This document shows positions 62,333 through 64,000 of a DNA stretch of 64,000 nt, piece after piece. The translations under genes and the position numbers were made by a program. The stretch's first letter is position 1, and each line of letters starts with the position of its first letter. Source of the DNA: an uncultured Eubacteriales bacterium (GTDB lineage Bacteria > Bacillota > Clostridia > Oscillospirales > Acutalibacteraceae). The notes beneath the pieces are model-generated. The model was not told the DNA's origin. It worked only from the letters and a program-made list of their open reading frames with translations, and ran no database searches. The stretch lies in contig CAKSHI010000002.1 in assembly GCA_934457115.1 (NCBI GenBank), positions 62,001 through 126,000 on the forward strand. Direction: 5' to 3'.

Positions 62333-62770
62333 ATGAATATTAATGAAAAGGTGTCTTTTGTCAGAGGTTTAGCTGAAGGGTTAGAGCTTGATGAAAATAA
62401 AAAAGAAACCAAATTAATGGCAGCTATTATTGACGTTTTAGATGAGATGGCATTATCTATTTCAGACCTTGAAGAAGGATATGACGATATTTGCGATCAA
62501 CTCGATGCAGTTGACGAAGATTTAGGTTCATTAGAACAAGAATTTTATGAAGACTGTGATTGCAAAGACGATGACTTCTTTTATGAAGTAACTTGTCCGA
62601 CTTGTGGTGAAACAATTTGCCTTTCAGAAGATATGCTTATGGATGGCGAAATAGTATGCCCCAACTGCAAAGAAAATTTAGAGTTTGATCTTGATGATAT
62701 TTGTACTGAGGGTTGTGATTGCGGTCCTGAATGCGATTGCGGCAAAGAAGAAAATTGTGATTGTCACTAA
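62333..62770 (+). CDS. CD1247-type protein with zinc ribbon and Cys-rich tail
   Basis: 145 residues. The N-terminal helical domain (VSFVRGLAEGLELDENKKETKLMAAIIDVLDEMALSI) is the CD1247-type domain commonly found after efp in Clostridia. It is followed by a very acidic segment and a zinc ribbon (CPTCGE ... CPNCKEN), then a tail of repeating Cys pairs (CDCGPECDCGKEENCDCH). The tail could bind metals or Fe-S. Function unknown. The ATG at 62333 follows a perfect AAGGAGG; the frame is open 11 codons further up. Confidence 0.85.
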   Translation: MNINEKVSFVRGLAEGLELDENKKETKLMAAIIDVLDEMALSISDLEEGYDDICDQLDAVDEDLGSLEQEFYEDCDCKDDDFFYEVTCPTCGETICLSEDMLMDGEIVCPNCKENLEFDLDDICTEGCDCGPECDCGKEENCDCH

Positions 62771-62791
62771 GGTTTAAATTTAAGAAAAAAG

Positions 62792-62824
62792 AGCTCTTTC
62801 GGTTTGATCCGGAAGGGCTTTTTT
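62792..62824 (+). terminator. terminator after the CD1247-type gene
   Basis: An 11-base stem, 62792-62802 with 62809-62819 (G-T pairs allowed), loop TTTGAT, then a T run. It sits immediately before the ribosome binding site of the next gene, so the importer operon may be attenuated or start within this region. Confidence 0.7.
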
Positions 62825-62836
62825 AAAGGTGATTTT

Positions 62837-63820
62837 ATGAAGAAAATAAGAATATTAGCATTTCTTTTATTGGCACTTATGCTATTAGGGCTATGTGCCT
62901 GCAGTAATGATAGTGCGGTAAGTAATTCTAAAAATGAGATAAATATAGCAGCATTAAAGGGTCCAACTGGCCTTGGTTTGTTGAAGTTAATGGAGGATAG
63001 TTCAGCGAGCAACGCAAAAACAAACTATAATATAACATTATACAATGATCCGTCCGAGGTGATGGCTAAAATATATAATAAGGATGTTGACATTGCTGCG
63101 TTGCCGACTAATATGGCGGCAAACCTTTATCAAAAAAGCAATCATAATATTAAGATGTTAAGTGTTAATGCATTAGGATCGCTTGCCATTGTTTCTAAAG
63201 GTGAGGTGATAGACTCGATATCCGACCTTAAGGGGAAAACTATATATATGGCGGGTCAGGGCTCTACAGCTGAATATACGTTAAAATATATTTTAGAGAC
63301 AAATAACCTTTCTGAAAATGATGTAAGCATTGAATATAAATCTGAACATACGGAGATTGCATCTTTACTTTTGTCAGATCAAATAAGTGTTGCGCTTCTT
63401 CCCGAACCTTTTGTCACTCAAGTAACTATGAAGGATAGCAGTATAAATAAATCTTTAGATTTAAATTATGAATGGGAGAAAAATTCACATCAAAAAGACA
63501 GCCTTACAATGGGATGCTTAGTTGCGACGAATGAATTTGTAGAAAACAATAAGAATACTATTAATAATTTTTTAGAGGATTATAAGTGCTCAACTGAGTT
63601 TGTGAATTCCAATATAGAGGAGTCGGCAAAATTGTCGGAAAAGTATGGCATAATGAGATATGATGCAGCTAAAAATGCAATACCTAATTGCAAGATAGTG
63701 TATATTGATTCAATAGATATGGCAAATAGATCAAGTGAATTTTTTAACGTAATGTATGACTATAACCCTAAATCGGTGGGAGGAACCTTACCTGATGAAG
63801 GATTTTACTATAAAAAATAA
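62837..63820 (+). CDS. ABC-transporter substrate-binding lipoprotein (SsuA/THI5/NMT1-like)
   Basis: 327 residues. A lipoprotein signal (KKIRILAFLLLALMLLGLCAC) places the lipidated Cys at residue 22. The mature part has the periplasmic-binding-protein pattern of the NMT1/SsuA group: VMAKIYNKDVDIAALPTNMAANLYQK, DLKGKTIYMAGQGSTAEYTLKYIL, and VALLPEPFVTQV. The substrate could be a sulfonate, a thiamin precursor or a similar small anion; sequence does not decide. ATG at 62837 follows AAAGGTG. It overlaps the permease gene by 26 bases. Confidence 0.9.
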   Translation: MKKIRILAFLLLALMLLGLCACSNDSAVSNSKNEINIAALKGPTGLGLLKLMEDSSASNAKTNYNITLYNDPSEVMAKIYNKDVDIAALPTNMAANLYQKSNHNIKMLSVNALGSLAIVSKGEVIDSISDLKGKTIYMAGQGSTAEYTLKYILETNNLSENDVSIEYKSEHTEIASLLLSDQISVALLPEPFVTQVTMKDSSINKSLDLNYEWEKNSHQKDSLTMGCLVATNEFVENNKNTINNFLEDYKCSTEFVNSNIEESAKLSEKYGIMRYDAAKNAIPNCKIVYIDSIDMANRSSEFFNVMYDYNPKSVGGTLPDEGFYYKK

Positions 63821-64000
63821 AAATATTATAAAGAACACCATTAATAAAATTATGGTTTTGTTATTTTGGATTTTGATTTGGCAGTTATTATATTGTTTTG
63901 TAAATAAGGAGGTTTTAATTCCGTCACCAATGGCTGTTTTTAAAACTTTCTTTCTTTTACTAAGTGAATATCAATTTTGGACAATAGTTTTTAGCTCTGC
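63795..64000 (+). CDS. ABC-transporter permease (SsuC/TauC-like), truncated by window end
   Basis: Frame open from the ATG at 63795 to the end of the window (68 codons). It reads a short charged start, a transmembrane helix (IMVLLFWILIWQLLYCFV), then NKEVLIPSPMAVFKTFFLLL, the PSPxxV pattern shared by SsuC/TauC/ThiX permeases. GAGG lies upstream within the preceding gene. An ATPase subunit would be expected beyond 64000. Confidence 0.8.
   Translation, partial: MKDFTIKNKNIIKNTINKIMVLLFWILIWQLLYCFVNKEVLIPSPMAVFKTFFLLLSEYQFWTIVFSS

Noticed and set aside
1..64000. CRISPR arrays, insertion sequences, prophage or integrative elements
   Set aside because: No regularly spaced repeats, transposase, integrase or phage structural genes were seen; the only clear direct repeat is the duplicated leader of the tandem paralogs.

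Overview
The window is AT-rich chromosomal DNA from an anaerobic, low-GC Bacillota, most likely a spore-forming member of the Clostridia. The reasons are: pro-sigma-E with its processing protease SpoIIGA, a BofA-like protein, an [FeFe]-hydrogenase-type protein, 2-hydroxyacyl-CoA dehydratase/activase-type iron-sulfur proteins, FeoAB, a sodium-pumping decarboxylase membrane subunit, MurT/GatD, SepF/DivIVA, and many TTG/GTG starts behind strong GGAGG-type ribosome binding sites. No insertion sequence, phage or CRISPR array was seen. One tRNA gene (Thr, GGT) and a small S21 gene (rpsU) are present.

Layout. 1-4138 (minus): an operon running from a PheS-like and a PheT-like gene into the gamma- and beta-like subunits of a Na+-pumping decarboxylase; both Phe-tRNA-synthetase-like proteins lack essential parts. 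4474-11833 (plus): a Ser-rich membrane protein, a small helical protein, a phosphohexomutase, and a two-gene activase/dehydratase-type Fe-S system. 12002-13754: a possible DUF3626-like protein and a conserved small protein. 13767-16251 (minus): feoB, feoA. 16380-19079 (plus): two related accessory proteins without recognisable enzymatic domains. 19143-19418 (minus): HU. 19685-33231 (plus): a long housekeeping run (miaB, ylbF-like, mutS, mutL, miaA, HlyD-like, yggS, sepF, divIVA, ileS) ending in a terminator. 33307-40080 (plus): lspA, rluD-type, HAD, ppk, pfk, hydrogenase. 40222-43939 (minus): Na/Pi symporter, sigE, spoIIGA. 44116-46183 (plus): murT, gatD. 46224-53092 (minus): U32 peptidase, mltG, 5-FTHF cyclo-ligase, DJ-1, GNAT, DUF2156, tmk, thyX. 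53261-54013: tRNA-Thr, bofA-like, DUF2508-like. 54270-59191 (plus): two tandem ~800-residue paralogs with a predicted permuted papain-fold (LRAT/NlpC-P60-like) domain. 59303-64000 (plus): rpsU, yqeG, aroQ, M24 peptidase, efp, a CD1247-type protein and an ABC importer cut by the window edge.

The most unusual content is a set of five accessory proteins scattered among core genes in three places. The pair at 16380-19079 shares an N-terminal segment in which the first protein has SILK followed by KRVKF, the same order as the SILK and RVxF docking motifs of eukaryotic protein phosphatase 1 (PP1) partners such as KNL1; the second has RILK and RTFRF at aligned positions. The tandem pair at 54270-59191 has a His-then-Cys permuted papain layout seen in toxin/effector and LRAT-like enzymes. 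The protein at 12002 resembles DUF3626. Together these suggest, by inference only, a host-associated bacterium with eukaryote-directed effectors. No secretion system and no signal peptides on these proteins were seen in the window. The second oddity is the PheS/PheT-like pair, which cannot be an ordinary synthetase and sits in one operon with a sodium pump.
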